Positions 16,343-23,392 of a DNA stretch of 37,616 nucleotides are shown here, piece by piece. The notes beneath the pieces were generated by a model. The model was not told the DNA's origin, did not search any database, and saw only the letters and a program-made list of their open reading frames with translations. A program made the translations under genes and the position numbers. The stretch is taken from assembly GCF_024721315.2 (NCBI RefSeq), contig NZ_JANFAK020000084.1, positions 1 through 37,616 on the forward strand. The letters are read 5' to 3'. Origin of the DNA: Streptomyces sp. Isolate_45 (GTDB lineage: Bacteria; Actinomycetota; Actinomycetes; Streptomycetales; Streptomycetaceae). Position 1 is the stretch's first letter, and each line of letters starts with the position of its first letter.

Positions 16343-17646
16343 TCTCCCGTCAGGCCGCCCGGCTCCTCGCCGACACCCCGGCCATCGCCGAGGCCCACTT
16401 CCGCGCCGAGGCGGAGCCGTACGACGCTCGACTGCGCCCCGACGGCTACCTCAACCTGGGCACCGCCGAGAACCGTCTGCTCTGGGACCTGCTCCGCGAC
16501 CGGCTGGCCGCCCTTCCCCCCATGACCGAGGCCACCGCCCGCTACGCGCCGCTGCACGGCACCGACGCACTGCGCGAGCGGATCGCCGCCCTGCTCTCCG
16601 CGACGTGCCGGACCCCGCTGGACGCCGACGACCTCGTGGTGATCAGCGGCGCGACCGGGGCGCTGGACGCCATCGCCTCCGTACTGTGCGATCCGGGCGA
16701 GGCCATCGTGGTCCCGTCCCCCTACTACGGAGCCTTCGACACCGACCTCGGCGGCCGCTCCGGCGCCCGGATCCTGCCCGCGCCACTGTCCCCCGACGAC
16801 GGCTTCCGGCTGACCGCCGACGCCGTCGACCGGGCCCTGAAGGAGGCCCGTTCCCGGGGCACGACGGTGCGCGCGGTGGCCCTCTCCTCCCCCTCCAACC
16901 CCATCGGCGAGGTCCACCCGCCCGAGGTGCTCGCCGACCTGCTGCGCGTGGTCCGCGAGCACGACGTCGACCTGGTGTCCGACGAGATCTACGCCCACGC
17001 CGTCTTCGGCGGGCGCCCCTTCACCAGCGCCGCCGACCCGGCCGTCAACCCGCACTGGGTCGACCGCACCCACGTGGTGTGGGGCTTCGCGAAGGACTTC
17101 GGGCTGCCCGGCCTGAAGACGGGCGTGCTGCACACCCGCGATCCGCGCGTCCGGGACGCGGCGCGGGCGATGGCCTACTTCGCCCCCGTCTCCACCGCCA
17201 CCCAGGACACCCTCGCCGGGCTCCTGGCGGACCCCGCGTGGGTGGCGGCCTTCCTCGACGCCGGCCGCGCCCGGCTGGCCTCCTCGTACGGACACCTCGT
17301 CGCGCTGCTGGACGCGCACGACATTCCGTACGCCCCGGCGGAGGCGGGCTTCTCCGTCTGGCTGGACCTGCGCCGGTGGCTGCCCGGCACCGATTTCGAG
17401 GCCGAACGCCGGCTGTGGCGCGCGCTGTTCGAGACCGCGAGGGTCAGCGTCCTGCCCGGCGGGGCGTTCCGCTCCCCGCAGCCGGGCTGGTTCCGGCTCT
17501 GTCACACCGTCGACGCGCCCCTGGTGGCCGAGGCGGTCCGGCGGATCGCCGCCCACCTGGGGCCGGCCACCGCCGCGCCCGCACCGTCCGCCGGCGACGC
17601 CCCCGCCGTCCCCCTCCCCTCCTCACCGAACGGAAGACACGCATGA
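16339..17646 (+). CDS. ACC synthase-like class I/II PLP enzyme (operon gene 2)
   Basis: A 435-residue fold-type I PLP enzyme. It resembles 1-aminocyclopropane-1-carboxylate synthases and related aminotransferases: LNLGTAENRLLWDLL, YAPLHGTDALRERIA, SPYYGAFDTDL, SSPSNPIGEVHPPEVL and SDEIYAHAVF. The PLP-binding Lys252 lies in FAKDFGLPGLKTGVLH, which parallels the SLSKDLGLPGFRVG of ACC synthases. Arg in PGWFRLCHT would bind the substrate carboxylate. The last about 30 residues are a Pro/Ala-rich tail. The start overlaps the SDR stop by four bases. The reaction could be transamination, gamma-elimination/cyclisation or beta-elimination; the sequence does not decide. In context a tryptophan-derived amino acid is a reasonable substrate (inference). 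Confidence 0.9.
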   Translation: MISRQAARLLADTPAIAEAHFRAEAEPYDARLRPDGYLNLGTAENRLLWDLLRDRLAALPPMTEATARYAPLHGTDALRERIAALLSATCRTPLDADDLVVISGATGALDAIASVLCDPGEAIVVPSPYYGAFDTDLGGRSGARILPAPLSPDDGFRLTADAVDRALKEARSRGTTVRAVALSSPSNPIGEVHPPEVLADLLRVVREHDVDLVSDEIYAHAVFGGRPFTSAADPAVNPHWVDRTHVVWGFAKDFGLPGLKTGVLHTRDPRVRDAARAMAYFAPVSTATQDTLAGLLADPAWVAAFLDAGRARLASSYGHLVALLDAHDIPYAPAEAGFSVWLDLRRWLPGTDFEAERRLWRALFETARVSVLPGGAFRSPQPGWFRLCHTVDAPLVAEAVRRIAAHLGPATAAPAPSAGDAPAVPLPSSPNGRHA

Positions 17647-18590
17647 CCACGGCCCCAGGTCCCCTCGACCGCTGGTACGAGACCGCCGGCGTACGCGGCG
17701 GAGTCCGGCGGATCTTCCACGCCGAGGCCGAGCAGGGCCGGGTGTTCTTCCCCGACGCCCTGGTGCCGCACCTGTCCCACCCCGAGGTGAAGGCCTTGGA
17801 GCCGGAGCTGATCCGCGAGGTCTCCGTACGGCACCTCTACCAGTTCCTGCACTCGACCACCCACCTGGAGACCCGGGTGGTGAACGGCGCCGCCGAGCCC
17901 GTCGCCAACGGCAACTCCGGCCTGCACTTCCCCACCGCGCTGCGCATGGACGCGTTCAAGGTGTACTGCGACGAGGGCTACCACGCCCTGTACAGCCTGG
18001 ACCTCGCCGACCAGGTGGCGGCCGTCACCGGCATCGCCGTGCCCGACGTCGACTACGGCGGGTTCGTCACCGCCCTGCAGGACACCGGACGGCGACTGCT
18101 GCCCGACGACCCGGTCCTCGCAGGACAGTTGCAGGCGGTCGTCTTCGAGACGCTGATCACCGCGGTCCTCAACGAGGTGCCGCAGGACCCGACCGTGGTG
18201 AGCACGGTGCGCGAGCTGATGCGCGACCACGCCAAGGACGAGGGCCGCCACCACCGCTTCTTCTCCGCCTTCTTCCTCGAACTGTGGGCCCGCCTCGACC
18301 AGCGGCGCCGCGTACTCGCCGCCCGCGCCCTGCCCGCGATGATCCGCGCCGCCCTCGACTGGGACCTGGAGCCGGTGTACGACTCGCTGCGCCGCGCCGG
18401 CCTGGACGAGGACCGCACCGAAGCCGTCCTGACGGACACCTACGGCGGGGACGCGGGCATCGACCGCATCCAGACGATCTCCCGCTCCACACTGCGGCTG
18501 TGCGCCCAGGTCGACGCCTTCGACCTGCCCGGCGTCACCGACGCCTTCGCCCTGTACGGACTGCGCGCACCGGAGGACTCCGATGTCTGA
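17643..18590 (+). CDS. AurF-family di-iron N-oxygenase (operon gene 3)
   Basis: A 315-residue protein of the p-aminobenzoate N-oxygenase AurF family, di-iron enzymes that oxidise aryl amines to hydroxylamine, nitroso or nitro groups. All ligand positions known from AurF can be matched: Glu76 (HLETRV), Glu111 and His114 (DEGYHAL), Glu169 (VFETLI), His196, Glu200 and His203 (DHAKDEGRHH). The spacings Glu76-Glu111 (35) and Glu169-His196 (27) equal those of AurF Glu101-Glu136 and Glu196-His223. The di-iron site is therefore probably intact. The start overlaps the preceding stop (ATGA), and its stop overlaps the dioxygenase start by eight bases. The substrate is unknown; an aniline nitrogen released by the neighbouring dioxygenase would suit the chemistry. 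Confidence 0.88.
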   Translation: MTTAPGPLDRWYETAGVRGGVRRIFHAEAEQGRVFFPDALVPHLSHPEVKALEPELIREVSVRHLYQFLHSTTHLETRVVNGAAEPVANGNSGLHFPTALRMDAFKVYCDEGYHALYSLDLADQVAAVTGIAVPDVDYGGFVTALQDTGRRLLPDDPVLAGQLQAVVFETLITAVLNEVPQDPTVVSTVRELMRDHAKDEGRHHRFFSAFFLELWARLDQRRRVLAARALPAMIRAALDWDLEPVYDSLRRAGLDEDRTEAVLTDTYGGDAGIDRIQTISRSTLRLCAQVDAFDLPGVTDAFALYGLRAPEDSDV

Positions 18591-19386
18591 CACCGTCACC
18601 TACTCCGACTACCTGCGGCTCCCCGAGCTGCTGACGCTCCAGGTGCCGCTGGCCGACGGGGTCCGCGACGAACGCCTGTTCATCACCGTCCACCAGGTGC
18701 AGGAACTGTGGTTCGGGCAGCTGCTCGACGACCTGACCGACGCCCGCGACCGGATCCTGGACGGCGACCCGCGCACCGCCCGCGCCCGGCTCGCCCGCGG
18801 CGCGGTGATCACCCGGGCCCTGATCACCGGCATCCATCCGCTGCGCGGCATGCCGCCGCGGGAGTTCCACGCCTTCCGCGGGGCGCTCGGCACCAGCAGC
18901 GGCTCGCAGTCCGCGCAGTACGTGGAGATCTCGGCGTTGTCCGGGGCGGACTGGGTGCACGGTGAGTACGGTGCCCGCGTCGCGGCCGGGCTGAGCCCCG
19001 CCGAGCGGGAGCGGCTGCGGGTGCGGCTCGAAGAGCCCTCGCTGTGGGAGGCCTTCGTCGGACTGCTGGGCAAGGCCGGCTTCGAGGTGGCGACCGAGGA
19101 CGGCCGGCGGGCGGCGTACGAGCGGCTCTCGGACCTCCCGCGGGACGGCGACCCGGCCGAGCTCGCCGAACTGGCCGAGCTGGCGGAGGCGCTGGTCGAC
19201 CACGACGAGGTCTGGACGGAGTGGCGGGCCTGCCACGCCCTGCTCGTGGAGCGGCAGATCGGCGGGCGTCCGGGCACCGGGGGCAGCACGGGTGTGGCCC
19301 ACCTGCGGGCGGCGGTGTACCGGCGGTTCTACCCGGAGCTGTGGGAGGCGCGGGGCGCGGGGACGGCGGCCCTCCCGGGCCGGTGA
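18583..19386 (+). CDS. tryptophan 2,3-dioxygenase (operon gene 4)
   Basis: A 267-residue haem dioxygenase of the TDO family, which opens the indole ring of L-tryptophan to N-formylkynurenine. Residues known from Xanthomonas TDO are matched: Phe33 and His37 (LFITVHQVQELWF, active-site His55), Arg99 (FHAFRGALGTSSGSQS, Arg117 that binds the substrate carboxylate; spacing 62 in both), His218 (WRACHALLVERQIG, proximal haem ligand) and Thr232 in GTGGSTG. The C-terminus has FYPELWEAR. Retention of the substrate residues favours tryptophan or a close relative over the altered TDO-fold enzymes of natural product pathways. No formamidase or kynureninase gene is adjacent. The start overlaps the AurF-like stop by eight bases. 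A terminator follows. Confidence 0.92.
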   Translation: MSDTVTYSDYLRLPELLTLQVPLADGVRDERLFITVHQVQELWFGQLLDDLTDARDRILDGDPRTARARLARGAVITRALITGIHPLRGMPPREFHAFRGALGTSSGSQSAQYVEISALSGADWVHGEYGARVAAGLSPAERERLRVRLEEPSLWEAFVGLLGKAGFEVATEDGRRAAYERLSDLPRDGDPAELAELAELAEALVDHDEVWTEWRACHALLVERQIGGRPGTGGSTGVAHLRAAVYRRFYPELWEARGAGTAALPGR

Positions 19387-19406
19387 CGACTCCCGGACGT
19401 GCCGGG

Positions 19407-19436
19407 GCCCGGGCCGCTCAGGAGGGCGGCCCGGGC
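19407..19436 (+). terminator. hairpin terminator after oxygenase operon
   Basis: A perfect 11-bp stem (19407-19417 with 19426-19436, GCCCGGGCCGC) with an 8-base loop, 20 bases past the dioxygenase stop, between convergent genes. Just after it the 11-mer GTTCCGGTTGT occurs twice (19452-19462 and 19465-19475). Confidence 0.75.
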
Positions 19437-19481
19437 TCCGTGGCGCTCGGTGTTCCGGTTGTGCGTTCCGGTTGTTCCCGC

Positions 19482-20003
19482 TCAGTGGTCCTTCGGGGTC
19501 CAGAAGTCGACCAGCGTTCCCACCCCGTGCTCCAGGGACTTCCACGAGCCGGTGAAGGAGACGACGGCGAGGGCGGCGGTCGGGAAGCCGGTACGGGTCA
19601 TCCGGGCGACGGCGTCGCCCTCGGCACGCCCGGAGAGGGCGTCGGCGAGGGCGTGCATGCCGGGGTTGTGGCCGATGACCAGCAGGTCGCGGACCTCGTC
19701 GGAGGTCTCGTTCAGCAGGGCGATGAGCTCGCCCAGCGAGGCGTCGTAGAGCCGTTCCTCGTACGAGGTCCTCGGCCGGTGCGGGAGTTCCTGGACGGCG
19801 AGCTTCCACGTCTCCCGGGTGCGGGCGGCGGTGGAACAGAGGGCCAGGTCGAAGTCGATGCCGGTCTCGGCCAGCTTCAGTCCGACGGCCGGTGAGTCCT
19901 TCCGGCCGCGTTCCGCCAGTGGGCGTTCGTGGTCGGCCACCTGCGGCCAGTCGGCCTTGGCGTGCCGGAGGAGGGCGATCCTGCGGGGTGTATCGGCGCT
20001 CAT
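19482..20003 (-). CDS. sixA: SixA-type phosphohistidine phosphatase (histidine phosphatase family)
   Basis: A 173-residue histidine-phosphatase-superfamily protein. The RHG-type motif is LLRHAKADWP (Arg13-His14), the second active-site His is in LVIGHNPGMHALADALSG, and STAARTRETW carries the third conserved Arg. The short length and LRHAKA signature fit the SixA branch, which removes phosphate from histidine in phosphotransfer proteins; in actinomycetes the target is not known. ATG at 20003. It follows the small membrane protein gene by 88 bases on the same strand and is convergent with the dioxygenase operon. Confidence 0.88.
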   Translation of the reverse strand: MSADTPRRIALLRHAKADWPQVADHERPLAERGRKDSPAVGLKLAETGIDFDLALCSTAARTRETWKLAVQELPHRPRTSYEERLYDASLGELIALLNETSDEVRDLLVIGHNPGMHALADALSGRAEGDAVARMTRTGFPTAALAVVSFTGSWKSLEHGVGTLVDFWTPKDH

Positions 20004-20091
20004 GACTCCCAGCTTCGCATGAAATGAGCCACGGGGCGCAGGGTGTTGGGAGGCCGCTTCCCGGTGGTGGAGCGCGGCCCGGCGCAGGCGG

Positions 20092-20322
20092 TCAGCCGAC
20101 GGCGCGCAGCAGCTGCTGGGTGACCTGGATCAGCCCCGAGGGCTCCGCGGGGGCGGCGTGGGCCTGGCCGGATCCGGCGAGGAGCAGCAGGAGCAGGCCG
20201 AAGCCGAGGGCGGGCAGGGCCAGCGCCCACCAGTGCAGCCGGGCGTTCGCGCCGGCGTGGGCCGGGGTGCGGCGGCGGGCGGGGAGCGCGGTGCGGGACG
20301 GGGTGTGCGTGGGGGCCGACAT
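20092..20322 (-). CDS. small single-pass membrane protein, unknown function
   Basis: A 76-residue protein with a basic N-terminus (SRTALPARRRTPAHAGANARLHWW), one strong hydrophobic segment (about residues 31-52: LALPALGFGLLLLLLAGSG) and a short tail ending in LIQVTQQLLRAVG. The hydrophobic run followed by AHAAPA could also be read as a late signal peptide with a cleavage site. GGAGG precedes the ATG with a good gap, which supports translation. No family is recognised. It probably shares a transcript with sixA. Confidence 0.7.
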   Translation of the reverse strand: MSAPTHTPSRTALPARRRTPAHAGANARLHWWALALPALGFGLLLLLLAGSGQAHAAPAEPSGLIQVTQQLLRAVG

Positions 20323-20429
20323 GGCCGCCTCCGGGGGTGCTGGGCCGGGACTGGATCGCTGCTTCGAATCTATTGATCCGAGGCGGCGGTTCCCATCGGG
20401 GGCGCACCCCAGTCCACCCTGAACCTGAC

Positions 20430-20459
20430 CCCCTAGGGGATGGTGGGGCTAGCCCTACC
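20430..20459 (-). terminator. palindromic hairpins downstream of MFS/small protein genes
   Basis: Two adjacent inverted repeats, CCCCTAGGGG (20430-20439) and GGTGGGGCTAGCCCTACC (20442-20459, one mismatched pair), lie 21-50 bases beyond the stop of the 39-residue protein. They may form its terminator, or an operator for the next gene downstream, whose start is at 20322. Neither has a T-run. Confidence 0.4.
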
Positions 20460-20480
20460 GTCCGGGGAACGGGCCGGGGT

Positions 20481-20600
20481 TCAGGGGGAGGCGATCGTCG
20501 CGATGACGGCGATGATCACGGTCACGGCGAGCATGGCGCCGAGCACGAGGCCCAGCTTCTTGCGGCCGTTCTGCGGGTTCGGTTCGAGTACGGGCGACAT
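20481..20600 (-). CDS. SGM_5486-type transporter-associated small protein
   Basis: A 39-residue protein (MSPVLEPNPQNGRKK followed by one hydrophobic helix of about 22 residues and a short end). I recognise it as the small family named after SGM_5486, found next to CynX/NimT MFS genes in Streptomyces. It begins only five bases after the transporter stop, with no clear ribosome site, so translation is probably coupled to the MFS gene. A single-pass partner or stabiliser of the transporter is the natural inference; no experimental role is known to me. Confidence 0.82.
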   Translation of the reverse strand: MSPVLEPNPQNGRKKLGLVLGAMLAVTVIIAVIATIASP

Positions 20601-20605
20601 GTCGT

Positions 20606-21907
20606 TCAGTTTCGCATGCCGCATTCGTCCTCGATCGTGCGGTCCCGTCCCGCGAGGACGCCGAGGGCGATCTGCGGGACGAGGAGTCCCGCCATCAGGG
20701 CGAGGGGCAGGTCCCAGCCGCCGCTGTGCTGGTAGAGGGTGCCGATGACGAGCGGGCCGGGGATGGAGATGAGGTAGCCGGTGCTCTGGGCGAAGGCGGA
20801 GAGCTTGACGACTCCGGCCGGGGACTTGGCGCGCAGGCCGATCATCGTGATGACGAGCGGGAAGGCGCAGTTGGAGATGCCGAGCAGCAGCGCCCAGGCC
20901 CAGGCTCCGGCGGCCGGGGCGAGGTAGAGCCCGAGGTAGCCGGCGAGCCCGAAGAGGCCGAGGGCGACGGCGATGGGGCCCTGGTGGCGCATCCGTCCGG
21001 CGAGGCCGGGGATGACGAAGGCGAGCGGGACGCCCATGACCATGGTGACGGCGAGCAGGACCCCGGCGGTGGAGGCGGAGACTCCGGCGTCGCGGAAGAT
21101 CTGCGGGAGCCAGCCCATGGTGACGTAGGCGCCGGTGGCCTGGAGGCCGAAGTAGCAGGCCAGGGCCCAGGCGGTGCGGCTGCGGATGATGGAGGGGCCG
21201 CTGTCTTCGCGCGGGGCGGCGGGCGCGGCGGCCTTCTCCCGGCGGCTCGCGGCGGCGATGGGGAGCCAGGGCAGTACGGCGGCCGCGGCGAGGACGGCCC
21301 AGATCAGCAGGCCGGTGCGCCAGCTGCCTCCGAGGGCGGAGGTCAGCGGGACGGTCGCGGCGGCGGCGAGGGAGGTGCCGGCCGCCAGGGCCATGGAGTA
21401 CAGGCCGGTCATGGTGCCGACGCGGTCGGGGAACCAGCGCTTGACGATCACCGGGAGCAGGACGTTGGTCAGGGCTATGCCGGCCAGCGACAGGGCGCTG
21501 GCGGCGAGGAAGCCCGCGGCGTTGGTCGCGAAGGGTCGGATGAGCAGCCCCGCGGCGACGGCGGCCATGCCCGCGCAGACGACGGCGGCCGGTCCGAAGC
21601 GGCGGGAGAGCCGGGGCGCGGTGACGCCGAAGACGGCGAAGCAGAGGGCGGGGACCGAGGTGATGAGCCCGGCGACGGCGCCGCTCATGTGCAGCCCCGT
21701 ACGGGTCTCCTCGAAGAGGGCGCCGAGGCTGGTGATGGCGGGCCGCAGGTTCAGGGCGGCCAGCACGATTGCGACGATGAGCACCGGACCCAGCCACCGG
21801 GGGGTGGTGTGGGCGGCGGGGAGCGTCCGGTCGACGGGGCCGCCGGCCGTCTGCGGGCGGTTGACGGTCTGCGGGCGGTCGAGGGTCTGGATTTCTTCGT
21901 CGGGCAT
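20606..21907 (-). CDS. CynX/NimT-family MFS transporter
   Basis: A 433-residue major facilitator with about twelve hydrophobic segments. A Pro/Gln-rich N-terminal tail (about 35 residues, containing a repeated RPQT unit) precedes the first helix. LNLRPAITSLGAL, VGTMTGLYSMALAAGTSLAAA, GLQATGAYVTMGWLPQIFRDAG and AFAQSTGYLISIPGPLVIGTLY are typical of the CynX/NimT (cyanate/nitroimidazole) branch. The real substrate is unknown. A TATGAT box lies six bases before the ATG, so the mRNA may be leaderless. The gene is divergent from an FCD regulator, with a candidate operator in its promoter, which suggests ligand-controlled expression. Confidence 0.9.
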   Translation of the reverse strand: MPDEEIQTLDRPQTVNRPQTAGGPVDRTLPAAHTTPRWLGPVLIVAIVLAALNLRPAITSLGALFEETRTGLHMSGAVAGLITSVPALCFAVFGVTAPRLSRRFGPAAVVCAGMAAVAAGLLIRPFATNAAGFLAASALSLAGIALTNVLLPVIVKRWFPDRVGTMTGLYSMALAAGTSLAAAATVPLTSALGGSWRTGLLIWAVLAAAAVLPWLPIAAASRREKAAAPAAPREDSGPSIIRSRTAWALACYFGLQATGAYVTMGWLPQIFRDAGVSASTAGVLLAVTMVMGVPLAFVIPGLAGRMRHQGPIAVALGLFGLAGYLGLYLAPAAGAWAWALLLGISNCAFPLVITMIGLRAKSPAGVVKLSAFAQSTGYLISIPGPLVIGTLYQHSGGWDLPLALMAGLLVPQIALGVLAGRDRTIEDECGMRN

Positions 21908-21913
21908 TCAACC

Positions 21914-21944
21914 ATCATAGAATCATGGGATGATTAGTTGTCCA
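21914..21944 (-). promoter_or_regulatory. MFS promoter with inverted-repeat operator
   Basis: On the minus strand TGGACA (21944-21939), a 19-base spacer and TATGAT (21919-21914) give a promoter whose start would fall at or near the ATG (21907). The perfect inverted repeat AATCAT-CCC-ATGATT (21935-21921) lies between the -35 and -10 boxes. It is a good candidate site for the divergent FCD/GntR-type regulator, which would repress the transporter gene and possibly itself. Confidence 0.5.
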
Positions 21945-22009
21945 GTCGCGCTCGCGTCACGCCGGAGCCCACGGCGTGCCGGAGCCCGCGTCGCCCCCGA
22001 GAGGAACCC

Positions 22010-22681
22010 ATGCCACTGACCTCGCCCCGGCGGTCCGCGCTCGTCGACCAGGTGATCACCCAGCTGAGGAACCAGATCACCTCCGGCGAGTGGCCGGTCG
22101 GCTCCCGCATCCCCACCGAGCCGGAGCTGGTGGAGCTGCTGGGCGTCGCCCGCAACACCGTGCGCGAGGCCGTCCGCGCGCTCGCGCACAACGGGCTGCT
22201 GGACATCCGACAGGGTTCGGGGACGTACGTGATCGCCACCAGCGAGCTCGCCGGGGTGATGCACCGGCGCTTCGCCGGCGCCGACCCGCGGCACATCGCG
22301 GAGCTGCGTTCGACGCTGGAGTCCTCGGCGGCCCGCCTGGCGGCGGAGCGGCGGACCGCGCGGGACCTCGTACAGCTGGACGCCCTGCTGGCCCGGCGCG
22401 AGGAGGCCTGGGAGAGCGGGGACGCGGAGCTGTTCGTGGCGGCGGACGTCAGCCTGCACATGGCGGTGGTGACGGCCTCGCACAACGACGTGCTGATCGA
22501 GCTGTACGCGGACCTCGGCGACCTGGTGGCGGACTGGCTGCGCACGGACGTGGGCACCGAGCTGACCCCGGCGTCCCACCTGGACCACGCCCGGCTGATC
22601 GAGGCGATCCGTCGCGGGGACGCGGACGCGGCCGCCTCGGAGGCGGCGGGCTACCCGTTCGTCTGCCTGGGCCGGGAGTAG
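22010..22681 (+). CDS. FCD-domain GntR-family transcriptional regulator
   Basis: A 223-residue FadR-subfamily regulator. The winged HTH occupies about residues 8-75 (LVDQVITQLRNQITSGEWPVGSRIPTEPELVELLGVARNTVREAVRAL, then NGLLDIRQGSGTYV). The FCD ligand domain (about 90-215) has ELRSTLESSAARLAAER, ADVSLHMAVVTASHNDVL and LDHARLIEAIRRGDADAA, whose acidic and His residues bind metal and an organic acid in this family. The ATG at 22010 follows GAGAGGA. It probably controls the divergent MFS gene. The ligand is unknown. Confidence 0.92.
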   Translation: MPLTSPRRSALVDQVITQLRNQITSGEWPVGSRIPTEPELVELLGVARNTVREAVRALAHNGLLDIRQGSGTYVIATSELAGVMHRRFAGADPRHIAELRSTLESSAARLAAERRTARDLVQLDALLARREEAWESGDAELFVAADVSLHMAVVTASHNDVLIELYADLGDLVADWLRTDVGTELTPASHLDHARLIEAIRRGDADAAASEAAGYPFVCLGRE

Positions 22682-22733
22682 CGGCCGCGATCGCGGGCCC
22701 GGTCCGGGTCGGGACCCCGGCCGCCCGCGCGGT

Positions 22734-23171
22734 TCAGGTCCCCGGCCGGCGGTGGGTCACCCAGGCCGAGCGGACCTCCTTCCAGCAGCGGCCGGTGAGC
22801 CGGACGCGGCCCGCCGGGTCCAGGGGGACGGCCGCGGCGTCGCCGTCGACGTCCCACCAGCGGTCGCACTCCACGTGCAGCCGGATCAGGTCGGTCTCGG
22901 GATAGGCGTTGTGGCAGTACGCCGTCACCTGCGAGCCGGCGATCTCGGTGTCGCAGTCGGCGCCGAAGAGGTCCCGACCGGTGGACGGCGCGGGCCGCGC
23001 GGGGGGCTCCGCGGGGTACTCGGCGAGGTCCGCGGCCGCGGGGGCCGCCGCCTCGGGGCCGGGGGCGGGGTCGTGGCCGGCGGGCTGCGCGACGGCTCCC
23101 GGCATCAGGAGTCCGGTCAGCACCACCGAGGTGAGCAGCAGGGATACCGATCGGTTCGGCCTCGCACGCAC
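22734..23171 (-). CDS. secreted four-cysteine protein, unknown function
   Basis: A 145-residue protein with a signal peptide (MRARPNRSVS, then a hydrophobic run, cleavage near AVAQPAG at about residue 29), a Pro/Ala-rich spacer to about residue 65, and a small C-terminal domain. The domain has four cysteines (73, 86, 102, 129), consistent with two disulfides, and a Trp-rich stretch (ECDRWWDVDG; CWKEVRSAWV). No family is recognised. The GTG start at 23171 is chosen because it places the basic residues just before the hydrophobic core. Convergent with the FCD regulator. Confidence 0.75.
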   Translation of the reverse strand: MRARPNRSVSLLLTSVVLTGLLMPGAVAQPAGHDPAPGPEAAAPAAADLAEYPAEPPARPAPSTGRDLFGADCDTEIAGSQVTAYCHNAYPETDLIRLHVECDRWWDVDGDAAAVPLDPAGRVRLTGRCWKEVRSAWVTHRRPGT

Positions 23172-23316
23172 GCCGTACCTCCGCCCCGACCACGCCGGGA
23201 AGATCCCGACGAGGTCAGTTTGCAGTCATCTGTCCGGCTTTTCGAGTCGGAAAGATCCGGTCAGACGACGAACATCCGATCGAACCGGACCTCGCATCCC
23301 GTGCCCCGTACGCGAG

Positions 23317-23364
23317 ACGGCGGTGGCCGCGCCTCCCCCGAGGGGGAAGCGCGGCCACCGCCGT
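23317..23364 (-). terminator. long hairpin terminator after fabI
   Basis: A 16-bp perfect stem (23317-23332 with 23349-23364) continues after one mismatch into a CCCCC/GGGGG inner stem. It lies 28 bases past the fabI stop on the minus strand and ends the fabG-fabI transcript. Confidence 0.85.
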
Positions 23365-23392
23365 ACGGACGCAGGACGCCGTGATCCGGGGA

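Noticed and set aside
19452..19475. Two copies of GTTCCGGTTGT as start of a repeat array
   Set aside because: Only two copies with 13-base spacing and no further units; too little for a CRISPR or satellite.
20606..22681. MFS transporter and FCD regulator as exporter and regulator of the oxygenase operon
   Set aside because: They are separated by sixA and a small gene on the opposite strand, and the transporter belongs to a family common beside its own FCD regulator; no link is visible.
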